18,336 nt of DNA from assembly GCA_905233785.1 (NCBI GenBank), contig CAJOCV010000016.1:1-18336 (forward strand). The letters are read 5' to 3'. This DNA is from an uncultured Oscillospiraceae bacterium (lineage in GTDB: Bacteria; Bacillota; Clostridia; Oscillospirales; Oscillospiraceae). Under the pieces are notes generated by a model. That model did no database searches. It was not told the DNA's origin and saw only the letters and a list, made by a program, of their open reading frames with translations. The stretch's first letter is position 1. Each line of letters starts with the position of its first letter. The position numbers were made by a program, and so were the translations under genes. This document shows, in pieces, positions 1-8,777 of this stretch.

Positions 1-2316
1 AGCGCTTCTATGACGCATATCCCTTACGGCGGCCTCGACCTTCACAGCCGGGACATGGTGAATTGGAGCGTCCGGCTCTGGGACGAAAACGGCCAGCCGG
101 GAGAGCTGAGCGAAAGCCACTTTGAGCTTGGACTTTTAAACGAGAGCGACTGGACGGCCAAATGGATCAGCGGCGACTATAAGCCCGATCCCAAGCGCCG
201 CTATCCGGTGGACTGCTTCAAAAAGGAATTTGCCGCAAAGGATGTCGCCAAGGCCCGGCTCTATGCCACGGCTCGCGGCGTTTATGACGTGACGATCAAC
301 GGCAAGCGTGTCGAAGACTTTATTCTCGCCCCGGGATCAACGGACTACCGCAAGCGCATCCAGGTGCAGACCTATGACTTGACGGGCTTCCTGAAAGAGA
401 ATAACACGATTGAGCTGCGCCTGGCCGACGGTTGGTTCCGCGGGAGCGTGGCGGCCTACGGCGTGACGAACGTCTTCGGCACGCAGACCAGCGTGCTGGC
501 TCAACTGGAGCTGACCCGTGCCGATGGCACAGTGCAGACGATCGGCACTAATGAGAGCTGGGTCTGGTCCAACGACGGCCCCATTCGTTTTGCCGACCTC
601 AAGGACGGCGAGGTGTATAACGCGACGATGCAGCCGACCTACAGCGGCAAGGCACAAGTCGTGACAGCTCCCAAGGGCGTCGCACTCTGTGCCTCGGATA
701 ACGTGCCGGTCATGGAGCACGAGCGCTTTACCCCGTCGCTCCTGCCCGGAAAGGTGCTGGACTTCGGTCAGAATATCGCGGGCTATCTGGCGTTTCGTGT
801 GAAAGGCAAAAAGGGTCAGCGGCTGAAGATCGTCTGCGCTGAATTATACGACGAAAGAGCACAGGCTGTCGTTCGCAATGCCGCGGAGACCAAGCCGGCC
901 GCCGGATGGACACAGCAGAAGCTGATCAAGAAACTGATGACGCAGAAGGTCAGCGGCGCAAGCGTCGAAACGCCGCTGCAGGAGATCCTGTTCACCTGCT
1001 CCGGCCGCGGTCTTCGGCTTCCGCTATGCGCAGATCATCGGTGACGTAGAAATCAAGCCCGAGGACTTCACTGCCATCGCGGTCTATTCCGACCTGGAGC
1101 AGACAGGAGATTTCTCGTGCTCCGACGAGCGGGTGAACCAGCTGGTCAAAAACACCCGCTGGAGCATGAAGGGCAATTTCCTGGACGTGCCTACCGATTG
1201 CCCGACCCGCGAGCGGCTGGGCTGGACGGGCGACGCACAGGTGTTCTTCCACACCGGAGCGTATCTCATGAACACCGCTCCCTTCTTCCGTAAATGGCTT
1301 TTCGACATGGAAGACGGACAGTATAAAAATGGCCTGATCCCATGATGTACAAGGCCACCGGCTCCTCCGTTGGCTGGGCGGATGCCATTTATCTTGTTCC
1401 GTACCGCTATTATCAGCGCTTTGGCGACAAGGAACTGCTGCGCTCGTGCTGGCCGATGATGAAGAAATATGCCGACTATCTTTTGAAAAACCGGGAGAAG
1501 GACGGGCACTACGAAAAGGGCGTGCACCTGGGCGAATGGCTGGAGCCGCTTGAGTTCCGCGACAAGGTTTACGGTGCGAAAGCCAAACACCCGGAGGAGT
1601 GCACCGCCTACCTGTATCTCACCATGTCCACTATGGCCGAGATCGCCTCTCTGCTGGGAGAGCCTTGTGACGAGTACCAAACAGCCGCCGGAGAGGCAAA
1701 AGAAGTCTATGCCAGATATGCCGAGCTGGACACCGACCGGCAGGCCAAGCTGGTGCGTCCGCTGGCGCTGGGATTGCTGGACGGCGAGGAAAAGAAAAAA
1801 GCCCAGGCAAGGCTTGTGAAGGCGGCGGAAAACTTCCATTATCGGGTCGGAACCGGCTTCTTGTCCACGCCCTTCCTGCTCGGCGAGCTGACCGAGGCCG
1901 GCGCAGCAGAGACAGCCTACAACGTGCTGATGAACCCGGAAAAGCCCGGCTGGCTCTATGAGGTGGAGCAGGGCGCGACTACAGTCTGGGAGACATGGGA
2001 GGGCTATGCGGGCAAGGGCGACTCCGGAAGCCTCAACCACTATTCTCCCGGCGCTGTGTGCCAGTGGCTGTTCGATACCTGCGCGGGGATCCGTGTGGAG
2101 GGGGAAAATCATTTCGTGATTGCCCCCATCCCCGGCGGTACGCTGACGCACGCCGAGGCCGGCTACCAAAGTCTTTACGGCGAAGTCAAGAGCCGTTGGG
2201 AGAAGACCGAAAGCGGTATACAATACAGCATCACGATTCCCTCCAACTGCACGGCGGAGATCCGGCTGGCAGACGGGAGAACAGAAAATGTGACAGCTGG
2301 CAAATATCAGTTTTGA
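1..2316 (+). pseudogene. Alpha-L-rhamnosidase (GH78), 5'-partial and broken by two frame shifts
   Basis: Glycoside hydrolase family 78 enzymes release terminal L-rhamnose from plant and bacterial glycans. The reading frame is open at the left edge, so the N-terminus lies outside. Three pieces in different frames cover the gene. Positions 1-1044 hold the N-terminal beta-sandwich domains (SDWTAKWISG, ADGWFRGS, VLDFGQNIAGY). From about 1000 to 1345 another frame continues (FGFRYAQIIGD, then the family signature DCPTRERLGWTGD). From 1342 to 2316 the first frame returns with GWADAIYLVPYRYY, LGEWLEP, TTVWETWEG and SLNHYSPG, which belong to the (alpha/alpha)6 catalytic domain and C-terminal sandwich. 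At both breaks I judge that about ten family residues are missing (after LFTCSG and after GLIP), so small out-of-frame deletions fit better than single-base errors. The family assignment is firm; the loss of function is very likely but an assembly fault is not excluded. Confidence 0.85.
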
Positions 2317-2361
2317 ACAACAGATGAAAGAAACGATGAAACAAGCTTCGCGCTCGTTTCC

Positions 2362-2518
2362 CTAAGGCAACACCGCACAATACGCCTGCGGCATCTTCCG
2401 GAAAAACCGCGCCCTGATTTCGTCACTTTTTCTTGCAATACACAAAGTATTCCTGCTCAAATCAGAACTCGGTTTTTCTCGGAATCTGCTCTTGCCGCAT
2501 TATGCGGTATTGCCCTAG
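2362..2518. repeat. MITE-like long imperfect inverted repeat
   Basis: The two ends are inverted copies of each other: the left arm starts CTAAGGCAACACCGCACAAT and the right arm, read on the other strand, starts CTAGGGCAATACCGCATAAT. Similarity continues inward for about 60 bases per arm, including GAAAAACCG and CTGATTT blocks at 2401-2420 and their complements at 2459-2482. The centre (2421-2458) contains a small AATAC/GTATT hairpin. It has no coding capacity. Its ends are CTA...TAG, which would suit insertion at TA, but no clear longer target duplication is seen. A small non-autonomous transposon or a REP-like structured element are both possible. Confidence 0.75.
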
Positions 2519-2543
2519 AAATTTTACGGCGCAGATCAAATCC

Positions 2544-2572
2544 TTGCATGAATGCGTTTCTTCTGTTATAAT
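2544..2572 (+). promoter_or_regulatory. Sigma-70-type promoter of the murT operon
   Basis: TTGCAT at 2544-2549 and a perfect TATAAT at 2567-2572 are separated by 17 bases, with a TG one base before the -10 box (extended -10). Transcription would start near 2580, about 43 bases before the chosen murT start. It lies just right of the MITE-like element. Confidence 0.8.
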
Positions 2573-2622
2573 ATGATTTCAGCGGCTGCTGCCGCGTATC
2601 CGTGGATTACAGGAGCCTTTTT

Positions 2623-3993
2623 ATGACGATCCGTGCTTTTTTTGCGATCATACTCTGTAAGCTGCTGCGCTTTGCGTCCCGCGTGCTGCATCGGGGCGGG
2701 ACGGCCATGCCCGGCCGCTTTGCGCTCAAGCTCTGTCCCGATCTGCTCGATCTGCTGGCCTCACAGGTCAAAACCGTGGCCATCACCGGCACCAACGGCA
2801 AGACCACCAGCGCCCGCATGATCGAGGAGGCCTTCCGGCAGCAGGGGCTTTCCTATCTCTCGAACCGCAGCGGCGCAAACCTCATCGACGGCATCACCAC
2901 CGAATTTGTGATGAACAGCACGCTCTTCGGCAAGGTTCGGAAGGAATACGCCGTCATTGAGTGCGACGAGGCGGCGGCGCGCAAGGTCTTCTCCCGCCTA
3001 AAGCCCCGCGTGGTGGTGGTGACGAACCTGTTTCGCGATCAGCTCGACCGCTACGGCGAGGTGACGCACACGCTGGAGAACATCCGCGAAGCCCTCAAGG
3101 GCGCACCGGAGGCCGTGCTGTGCCTGAACGCCGACTGCTCGCTCACGGCCTCGCTGGCGGATGACCTCACAAACTCTGTGCGCTGGTTCGGCGTCGAGCA
3201 GGGCGCCGCGCCTTCCCGCGAAAAGCCCGCCCTCTCCGACGCGACGCACTGCATCCGCTGCAAGACGGAGTATGAATACGACTACATCACCTATGGGCAC
3301 CTCGGCGGCTTCCGCTGCCCCAAGTGCGGCTACCGGCGGCACAAGGCCGATTACGCCGTGACCGACGTGGTCGAGCAGCGCCCCGACGGCAGCGACATCG
3401 TGATGAAGGTCAAGGACGATAAGCTGCTTGTCACCGTGAACCTGCCCGCCATGTACAACATCTATAACGCCGCCGGGGCGCTTGCCGCGGTGACGGAGAT
3501 GGGGCTGGGCACGAAGGCGGCGGTGGAGGCGCTCAAAAGCTTCCGGTGCGGCTTCGGGCGCATGGAACGCTTTGAGCTTGCGGGCGGAACGCGCATGATG
3601 CTGGTGAAAAACCCCGCCGGCTGCAACCAGGTCATTGAATACCTGCAGAATGTGAAGGAAAAGTTCGTGCTGGTCATCTGCCTCAACGACCGCGCCGCCG
3701 ACGGGCGGGACATCTCCTGGATCTGGGACGCGGACTTCGAGGGACTGAGCAGGCTCGCGGGCTTTCTGGATCAGGTGATCGTCTCCGGCGACCGGGCGGA
3801 GGATATGCGCGTGCGCATCAAATACGCGGGCGTGGACGACGGCTTCATCCGCATGGAGCGGGACTATGAGACGCTTGTGCGCTCCTTGGAGCGGGAGACG
3901 CGGCCGGTGTACATGATGCCGACCTACACCGCCATGCTCGAGCTGCGGCAGACCGTGATCCGCCACTGCGGCGGTGAGGACTTTTGGGAATAA
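2623..3993 (+). CDS. murT: Lipid II isoglutaminyl synthase, MurT subunit
   Basis: MurT is the Mur-ligase-like subunit that uses ATP to activate the D-glutamate alpha-carboxyl of lipid II; GatD then supplies ammonia, giving D-isoglutamine in the peptidoglycan stem. It acts in the cytoplasm on the membrane-bound precursor. The 456-residue protein has the Mur ligase P-loop GTNGKTT at residues 56-62, the central ligase domain, a four-cysteine zinc ribbon typical of MurT (C210, C213, C232, C235), and the C-terminal MurT domain (DUF1727) with NPAGCNQV. The ATG at 2623 is preferred because AGGAG at 2611-2615 sits seven bases before it; the in-frame GTG at 2602 has no such site and would itself contain this ribosome site. 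gatD follows after 12 bases, the conserved order. Confidence 0.95.
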   Translation: MTIRAFFAIILCKLLRFASRVLHRGGTAMPGRFALKLCPDLLDLLASQVKTVAITGTNGKTTSARMIEEAFRQQGLSYLSNRSGANLIDGITTEFVMNSTLFGKVRKEYAVIECDEAAARKVFSRLKPRVVVVTNLFRDQLDRYGEVTHTLENIREALKGAPEAVLCLNADCSLTASLADDLTNSVRWFGVEQGAAPSREKPALSDATHCIRCKTEYEYDYITYGHLGGFRCPKCGYRRHKADYAVTDVVEQRPDGSDIVMKVKDDKLLVTVNLPAMYNIYNAAGALAAVTEMGLGTKAAVEALKSFRCGFGRMERFELAGGTRMMLVKNPAGCNQVIEYLQNVKEKFVLVICLNDRAADGRDISWIWDADFEGLSRLAGFLDQVIVSGDRAEDMRVRIKYAGVDDGFIRMERDYETLVRSLERETRPVYMMPTYTAMLELRQTVIRHCGGEDFWE

Positions 3994-4005
3994 TACGGTG
4001 AAAGT

Positions 4006-4731
4006 ATGGAACTGAAAATCTGTCATATGTACCCCGACGTCTTAAACCTCTACGGTGACGGGGGAAATGTCATTTGTATGCAAAAGCGCCTTTCCTGGCG
4101 CGGGATCGAAAACAGCGTGACGCGGCTCCCCATCGGCTCAAAGGAGAGCCTCGCGGGCTTCGACCTCGTGTTCATCGGCGGCGGGCAGGACTTTGAGCAG
4201 CAGGTGCTGCTCGACGATCTGCACCGCGGGAAGGACAAGGAAATCCTCGCCGCCGTCGCGGACGGGATGCCCTTTCTCACCATCTGCGGCGGCTACCAGA
4301 TGATGGGAAATTATTATGAGACCTATGACGGCGTCCGCTGCGATTTCATCGGCGCGGTCGATCTCTATACCCTCGGCTCGAAGCAGCGCATGATCGGCAA
4401 CTACAAGTTCCGGTGTGACGCCGCCTCCGGGGGAAGCCTTGTCGTGGGCTTTGAAAACCACAGCGGCAAGACGTATCTGGGCGAGGGCGTAAAGCCGCTC
4501 GGCCAGGTGCTGGCGGGCTTCGGCAACAACGGCGAGGACGGAACCGAGGGCGTGCGTTATCAAAACGTCTTCGGCACTTACAGCCACGGGCCGCTGCTGC
4601 CCAAAAACCCCGCACTCTGCGATCATATCCTGCTGACCGCGCTGCGCCGCAAGTACGGCAGCGCTGAGCTTGCCCCGCTCGACGACGCGGTGGAGCTTGC
4701 CGCGCATGACGCGATGGCGGCGCGGATCTGA
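4006..4731 (+). CDS. gatD: Lipid II isoglutaminyl synthase, glutamine amidotransferase subunit GatD
   Basis: GatD hydrolyses glutamine and passes ammonia to MurT. The 241-residue protein is a CobB/CobQ-like class I glutamine amidotransferase. The nucleophile is C94 in TICGGYQ, the same residue number as in Staphylococcus aureus GatD, and the catalytic histidine is H194 in YSHGPLLP. The early motif NLYGDGGN and the FIGGGQD loop are also typical of the family. The gene follows murT closely and its stop at 4729-4731 is one base from the dus start, so all three genes are one transcript. The amidated stem is needed for efficient cross-linking in many Gram-positive bacteria. Confidence 0.95.
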   Translation: MELKICHMYPDVLNLYGDGGNVICMQKRLSWRGIENSVTRLPIGSKESLAGFDLVFIGGGQDFEQQVLLDDLHRGKDKEILAAVADGMPFLTICGGYQMMGNYYETYDGVRCDFIGAVDLYTLGSKQRMIGNYKFRCDAASGGSLVVGFENHSGKTYLGEGVKPLGQVLAGFGNNGEDGTEGVRYQNVFGTYSHGPLLPKNPALCDHILLTALRRKYGSAELAPLDDAVELAAHDAMAARI

Positions 4732-4732
4732 C

Positions 4733-5689
4733 ATGGAGCTGGATTTTGCGCCGATGGAGGGCGTGACCTCCTACCTGTACCGAAACCTGCACGCCGAGAG
4801 CTTTCCCGGCGTGTCGCGCTATTATGCCCCCTTCATCGCGCCGGACGGCAGCGGAAGGTTCAAGGGCAGCGCCCTGCGGGACATTCTGCCCGAGAATAAC
4901 CGGGATATTGCGCTTGTGCCGCAGGTGCTGTGCAACACGGCGGCGGCCTTTTTGGCTGCCAGCCGGGAGCTGAAAGCCATGGGCTACGGGGAAGTGAACC
5001 TCAACGCGGGCTGCCCCTCGTCCACGGTGGTGCCCAAGCACAAGGGCGCGGGCATGCTCACAGACCTTGAGAGTCTGGACAGTTTTCTCGCGGAGGTCTT
5101 CTCCCGCTGCGAGCTGAAGGTCTCGGTGAAAACCCGCATGGGGCTAAACAGCACGGCGGAGTTTCCCGCGATTTTGAAAATCTATAACAAATACCCGATC
5201 TCGGAGCTGATTATCCATGCCCGTGACCGGGCGGGGATGTATCAAAGCAAGCCTGATCTCGAAGCCTTCGCCGCAAGCTTCCCAAGTTGCCGCGCGACGG
5301 TGAGCTACAACGGGAACGTGGTGGGGCTTGCGGAATACGAAAAGGTGAGGGCAAGCGTTCCGGGGCTTTCGCGCATGATGCTCGGGCGCGGGGCGGTGAC
5401 CGATCCGGCGCTGTTTCGGCGCGTCCGCGGCGGCGCGGCGCTCGAGAAGGACGAGCTGCGCATCTTTCTGAGCAAGCTGGAGGCCGCCTTTCTCGCCGCC
5501 GGGCTGGGGGAGCATTTCACGCTGGCAAGGCTCAAGGAGCTCTGGTACTACGTCATCTGGAAATTCCCCGGCGCCGAGCGGGAACAGAAGGCCATCAACA
5601 AGTCGCGGACGCTTGCGGATTACCACAGCGCGGTGAGCGCCCTCTTCGCCTCCGGCCTTTACGACGCGGAGGCAGTCTTCGGAGGATAA
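4733..5689 (+). CDS. tRNA-dihydrouridine synthase family protein
   Basis: Dus enzymes reduce specific uridines in the D-loop of tRNA, using FMN and NADPH. The 318-residue protein shows the TIM-barrel start LDFAPMEGVTSYLYR, the catalytic motif NAGCPS with C94, KVSVKTRMG, the FMN-binding IIHARDR stretch, and GRGAVTDPALFR near the end of the barrel; the remainder is the C-terminal helical domain that grips tRNA. The ATG at 4733 begins one base after the gatD stop, implying coupled translation; an in-frame upstream start inside gatD was rejected because it adds residues that do not belong to the family. I cannot say which uridine it modifies. No clear terminator is visible before the next promoter. 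Confidence 0.9.
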   Translation: MELDFAPMEGVTSYLYRNLHAESFPGVSRYYAPFIAPDGSGRFKGSALRDILPENNRDIALVPQVLCNTAAAFLAASRELKAMGYGEVNLNAGCPSSTVVPKHKGAGMLTDLESLDSFLAEVFSRCELKVSVKTRMGLNSTAEFPAILKIYNKYPISELIIHARDRAGMYQSKPDLEAFAASFPSCRATVSYNGNVVGLAEYEKVRASVPGLSRMMLGRGAVTDPALFRRVRGGAALEKDELRIFLSKLEAAFLAAGLGEHFTLARLKELWYYVIWKFPGAEREQKAINKSRTLADYHSAVSALFASGLYDAEAVFGG

Positions 5690-5706
5690 AAATTTTCGAT
5701 TCCCTC

Positions 5707-5734
5707 TTGACATTTCAAGTTAGTTGCGTATAAT
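5707..5734 (+). promoter_or_regulatory. Promoter of the glutathione peroxidase gene
   Basis: A perfect TTGACA (5707-5712) and a perfect TATAAT (5729-5734) are separated by 16 bases. It lies 18 bases after the dus stop, so gpx has its own strong transcription start near 5741. Confidence 0.85.
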
Positions 5735-5737
5735 TAG

Positions 5738-5749
5738 ATTGTAAACAAT
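5738..5749. promoter_or_regulatory. Candidate operator dyad over the gpx start point
   Basis: ATTGTAAACAAT has perfect five-base arms ATTGT/ACAAT around AA, placed just after the -10 box where a bound repressor would block initiation. AT-rich dyads in this position are typical of MarR/OhrR-type peroxide regulators, but the regulator is not in the window and the dyad is short. Confidence 0.35.
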
Positions 5750-5774
5750 TAAAATAACTACAGGAGGTACGGAA

Positions 5775-6314
5775 ATGAACGTTTATGATTTTACAGTGAA
5801 GACCCGCAAGGGCGTGGAAGTCCCGCTCTCCAACTACAAGGGGAAGGTTCTGCTGATCGTCAACACCGCCACCGGCTGCGGCTTTACGCCCCAGTACAAG
5901 GAGCTGCAGGAGATTTACGACGCGCACAAGGCCGACGGGCTTGAGATTCTGGACTTTCCCTGCAACCAGTTTGCCGACCAGGCGCCCGGCACCGATGAAG
6001 AGATCCATACCTTCTGCACCGGCCGCTTCGGCATCACCTTCCCCCAGTTTGCCAAGATTGATGTCAACGGCGAGAACGCCATCCCGCTCTACCAGTACCT
6101 GACGGCCAACACCAGCTTCGACGGCTTCAACGGCCCCATGGGGCTGGTGCTCTCGGGCGTTGTGAAGAAGATGGACAAGGACTACAAGAATAACGGCAAC
6201 ATCAAGTGGAACTTCACCAAGTTCCTCATCGACCGCGAGGGCAACATCGTCTGCCGCATGGAGCCGACGCTCTCCATGGAGAAGGTCAAGGCCGAGGTCG
6301 AGAAAATCCTCTAA
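5775..6314 (+). CDS. Glutathione peroxidase family thiol peroxidase
   Basis: This cytoplasmic enzyme reduces hydrogen peroxide and organic hydroperoxides. The 179-residue protein contains the family core: peroxidatic C35 in NTATGCGFTPQY, catalytic Q69 in FPCNQFADQAPG, and the KWNFTKFL block that supplies the tryptophan and asparagine of the active site. C81 (in HTFCTGRFG) is at the spacing of the resolving cysteine in two-cysteine, thioredoxin-dependent members such as yeast Gpx3, so thioredoxin rather than glutathione is the likely reductant. It uses cysteine, not selenocysteine. The start is set by AGGAGG at 5762-5767, seven bases upstream. It is a single-gene unit with its own promoter and terminator. 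Confidence 0.95.
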   Translation: MNVYDFTVKTRKGVEVPLSNYKGKVLLIVNTATGCGFTPQYKELQEIYDAHKADGLEILDFPCNQFADQAPGTDEEIHTFCTGRFGITFPQFAKIDVNGENAIPLYQYLTANTSFDGFNGPMGLVLSGVVKKMDKDYKNNGNIKWNFTKFLIDREGNIVCRMEPTLSMEKVKAEVEKIL

Positions 6315-6343
6315 ACCTACAAAGCGGAATATACAGAACAAGA

Positions 6344-6376
6344 AAACGGAGCAGGATCACCTGCTCCGTTTCCTTG
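6344..6376 (+). terminator. Rho-independent terminator of gpx
   Basis: A perfect 12-bp stem (AAACGGAGCAGG, 6344-6355, with its complement at 6360-6371) around the loop ATCA, followed by a T-rich run, 30 bases after the gpx stop. Confidence 0.85.
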
Positions 6377-6496
6377 TATGGGTTGAGGACAAAATGAAAA
6401 AGATGAGAAACTGTCACTTACAAGGTCAATGATACCCGCAAGATGTTACGGAAACAACCGACATTTTATTTCGGGAATGTAAAATGATAAAGCGCG

Positions 6497-7312
6497 TCAA
6501 TCAAAGGCGAGGCTCCAGACGCAATCAACGGGCAAGGCGCCCGGCTCGGCGGCAAGATAGGGCGAGTCGCCCCGCGTGCCGGGGCTGTAGAGCCTGACGC
6601 GAGCACAGCCCAGATGCGCGGCCACAGCGGCGGCATAGGCGCGGCGCTGCGCGGGATCGGGGCACAAAAGCTCGCGCACGGTGAGCTGCCCGTCCTCCCG
6701 GTAAGCGGCGGCAATTCCATCGCCCACGGCGTAGAAATCCCCGCCGAAGCAGCGGCAATTGCAGCGCTCATATTCCGCGGCGGCGTCGGAGAGCGTCAGA
6801 TGGACTTTGCCCGCAAGCAGCGCTTCGCGTCTGGCGTTATAGTCGGCGGCGCTCAAGGGCGTGACCGCAAAGCCTTCGCACGCGGGAAAGCTCTCCTCCC
6901 GGCGATACAGGGCGCAGCGGACGCCGATCAGGCGCTCATACCAGCCGTAGAGGGAAGCGGAGGCCGGGAGCGTACACACAAAGTCCGCGCCGCGCTCCCT
7001 GCCGAGCCTGACAGCGGCCTGCGTCACGGCCTTGCCCAGGCCGAGACCCCGGTACGCCGGCTGTACCGCCACGGCGTAGAGATAAGCCGCGCGCCTATCG
7101 CCCACGCGAAGACCCGTCACAATATATGCCGCGCCCGCAAGCGCGCCGTCAACGGTCGCGGCGACGCCGCCGCCCATCTCCGGCAGCAGGCGCAGAAAAG
7201 CCTCCGGAAGCGCGGCCGGATCCTCAAACACCCGATGCCACAGGGCGATCAGCGCGTCCCGATCCGCCGGGCAAATCTCCCGAAGCTCAATTGTCTTCCC
7301 GCACTCTTGCAA
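6497..7312 (-). CDS. GNAT family N-acetyltransferase
   Basis: GNAT enzymes move an acetyl group from acetyl-CoA to an amine; the substrate here cannot be told. The 271-residue protein has the acetyl-CoA motif A in YAVAVQPAYRGLGLGKAV, followed by an LGRERGADFVCTLPA strand and LYGWYERLIG, all in the first half. The second half is less conserved and may be a partner or substrate-binding domain. The start is uncertain: TTG at 7312 is preceded by GGAG with a seven-base gap and would overlap the upstream gene's end by 26 bases; the longer in-frame extension would overlap even more and reads as low-complexity shadow sequence. It is the last gene of the leftward operon. Confidence 0.8.
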   Translation of the reverse strand: MQECGKTIELREICPADRDALIALWHRVFEDPAALPEAFLRLLPEMGGGVAATVDGALAGAAYIVTGLRVGDRRAAYLYAVAVQPAYRGLGLGKAVTQAAVRLGRERGADFVCTLPASASLYGWYERLIGVRCALYRREESFPACEGFAVTPLSAADYNARREALLAGKVHLTLSDAAAEYERCNCRCFGGDFYAVGDGIAAAYREDGQLTVRELLCPDPAQRRAYAAAVAAHLGCARVRLYSPGTRGDSPYLAAEPGALPVDCVWSLAFD

Positions 7313-8192
7313 TGTATTTCTCCAACAGGTATTCGGGCTTGTAGCTGAGCTTGGACTGGCGCAGACTCTCAAGCCCCATGTCGTCCTCGCGGTTCATGTA
7401 GCGCAGTTTCGGATATTTTTGCAGGAGCATCCTCGTCAGCTCCCGGCATACCATGGGATAGGCGCCGTTCATCGCGATCTCGGCCTTTTCAAAGTGCACG
7501 TCGAAGGTGTCCTCATTGGCCATCTCGCCAATGGAGAAGCCGACGATCTTGCCGTTTGCGAAGAGAACGCCGCCGTCCAGACCCAGCGTCTCATAGGCGG
7601 CAAAGGCGCGGATCAGCGCGTCATGCTCAAAGCTCACGCTCTTGTCGAGCCGGTCGCGGTTCTCCTCGTTCCACTCCACCAGCATGTCGAGACAGCCGGG
7701 GATCAGCTCGCGCGTCAGAGGCGCAAACGACCAGTCGTTTTCCGCCTCAAAGCGGTTGCAGTGGTTCTTTTTCCCGTGCAGGGACTTGCCGGAATACGTA
7801 GCGAGCTTCTCGGCAAGGTAGAGGTAATCGAAATACTTCGTCTCCGGCTCAAAGCGAAAGCGGCCTGGATATTCCGCCTCGAGCTGCTCCATGTGCTCCT
7901 TTGTGATGCCGCGGATCACCAGCGGGTAGCCGCGATAAGCGGCGAATTCCTCCAGCGCCTCGATCGCCGGGCGCAGCGGGCCGCTCCCGATGGGGAAGAC
8001 GAAGGCGGGCTTGCCCTCGTAGCGCAGCTTCGTGAGCATCCGATCCCCGCAGCGCGCGATAAGCTGACGGTAGTAGCGATCCCAGATGAAAATGTTGCCG
8101 AAATTATAGTCGGCGGAAGGGCTGTTTTCCAGGCGGACGATCTCGTCCACCCAGGGCTTGTCACAGAGCGTGACGGTTTTGAAGGATACCAT
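7287..8192 (-). CDS. DUF2156 (phosphatidylglycerol lysyltransferase C-terminal-like) protein
   Basis: The 301-residue protein matches the DUF2156 family: two GNAT-like folds, as in the C-terminal, aminoacyl-transferring domain of MprF, but with no membrane part. Recognisable blocks are SADYNFGNIFIWDRYY near the N-terminus, YDYLY-type FDYLYLAEKLATYSGKSLHGKKNHCNRF in the middle (the K-N-H-N-R-F block is the most typical), and VHFEKAEIAMNGAYPMV and YMNREDDMGLESLRQSK near the end. Stand-alone members are common in clostridia and their acceptor is unknown. The start is six bases after the stop of the glycosylase gene; no strong ribosome site is visible, so coupled translation is likely. It overlaps the following acetyltransferase gene. 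Confidence 0.85.
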   Translation of the reverse strand: MVSFKTVTLCDKPWVDEIVRLENSPSADYNFGNIFIWDRYYRQLIARCGDRMLTKLRYEGKPAFVFPIGSGPLRPAIEALEEFAAYRGYPLVIRGITKEHMEQLEAEYPGRFRFEPETKYFDYLYLAEKLATYSGKSLHGKKNHCNRFEAENDWSFAPLTRELIPGCLDMLVEWNEENRDRLDKSVSFEHDALIRAFAAYETLGLDGGVLFANGKIVGFSIGEMANEDTFDVHFEKAEIAMNGAYPMVCRELTRMLLQKYPKLRYMNREDDMGLESLRQSKLSYKPEYLLEKYIARVREDN

Positions 8193-8198
8193 AAAAAC

Positions 8199-8774
8199 TC
8201 AATAAGTCCGGGTGCAGATTTCCCGAATCTCCTTTCTCAGGGCTCTTAAATCCATAAAGGCCTCCGGCCGTTTGTATATGTCCCGCAGCAGGGCGGAGGG
8301 GTGATAGGTCGCCATAACGCGGCGGCCGCCGATGTCAAACCACTGCCCGTGCTCCCGGGTGATGCGAAAATCCTCCTTGATAATGCCCATGGCGGCGATG
8401 CGCCCCAGGCAGACGATGATCTTCGGATCCACCAGCGCGATCTGCCGATCCAGCCAGCGGCGGCAGGCCTGCTGCTCGGTGAGCTGGGGATCGCGGTTTC
8501 GCGGCGGGCGGCACTTGACCATGTTCGCGATGTAGACCTTCGTGCGATCGAGGTCGATCATCTCCAGCATTTGATCCAGCAGCTTCCCGGCGGGGCCGAC
8601 AAAGGGGACGCCCTGCAGGTCTTCCTGCTCGCCGGGGCCTTCCCCGATGAGCATGATCTCGCTCTCCGGGTTTCCCACGCCGAAGACCAGTTTTGTGCGC
8701 GTCTCACACAGCGGGCAGGCGCGGCAGCCGGCACATTCCGCGCTGAGCGCTTCCCATTCTTCTTTGACAGCCAC
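8199..8774 (-). CDS. Uracil-DNA glycosylase, family 4 (iron-sulfur)
   Basis: It removes uracil from DNA to start base-excision repair. The 191-residue protein has the family 4 iron-sulfur cysteines (C17 and C20 in CRACPLC, C88 in NMVKCRPP, C104), active-site motif GEGPGEQED at 44-52 followed by GVPFVGPAGKLL, and the second motif YHPSALLR near the C-terminus. The glutamate in GEGPGEQED and the histidine in HPSALLR are the usual active-site residues. Translation starts at GTG (8774), which has GGAGG eight bases upstream; this site overlaps the end of cca, three bases away. Gene order cca-udg is an operon arrangement, both acting on nucleic acids, but a functional link is not implied by sequence. 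Confidence 0.93.
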   Translation of the reverse strand: MAVKEEWEALSAECAGCRACPLCETRTKLVFGVGNPESEIMLIGEGPGEQEDLQGVPFVGPAGKLLDQMLEMIDLDRTKVYIANMVKCRPPRNRDPQLTEQQACRRWLDRQIALVDPKIIVCLGRIAAMGIIKEDFRITREHGQWFDIGGRRVMATYHPSALLRDIYKRPEAFMDLRALRKEIREICTRTY

Positions 8775-8777
8775 GCC

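Noticed and set aside
1084..2223. Long open frame on the minus strand opposite the rhamnosidase
   Set aside because: No ribosome site or family motif; the opposite strand encodes clear GH78 sequence, so this is a shadow frame of high G+C DNA.
2998..4026. 342-codon minus-strand frame opposite murT
   Set aside because: Histidine- and valine-rich translation typical of an antisense shadow; murT is unmistakable on the plus strand.
6462..6486. CATTTTA/TAAAATG hairpin between gpx and the acetyltransferase gene
   Set aside because: Seven A+T-rich pairs with an 11-base loop and no T-run; too weak to call a terminator for the leftward operon.
6614..7348. Plus-strand frame opposite the acetyltransferase gene
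   Set aside because: Its translation is low-complexity and without motifs, while the minus strand shows a GNAT acetyl-CoA motif.
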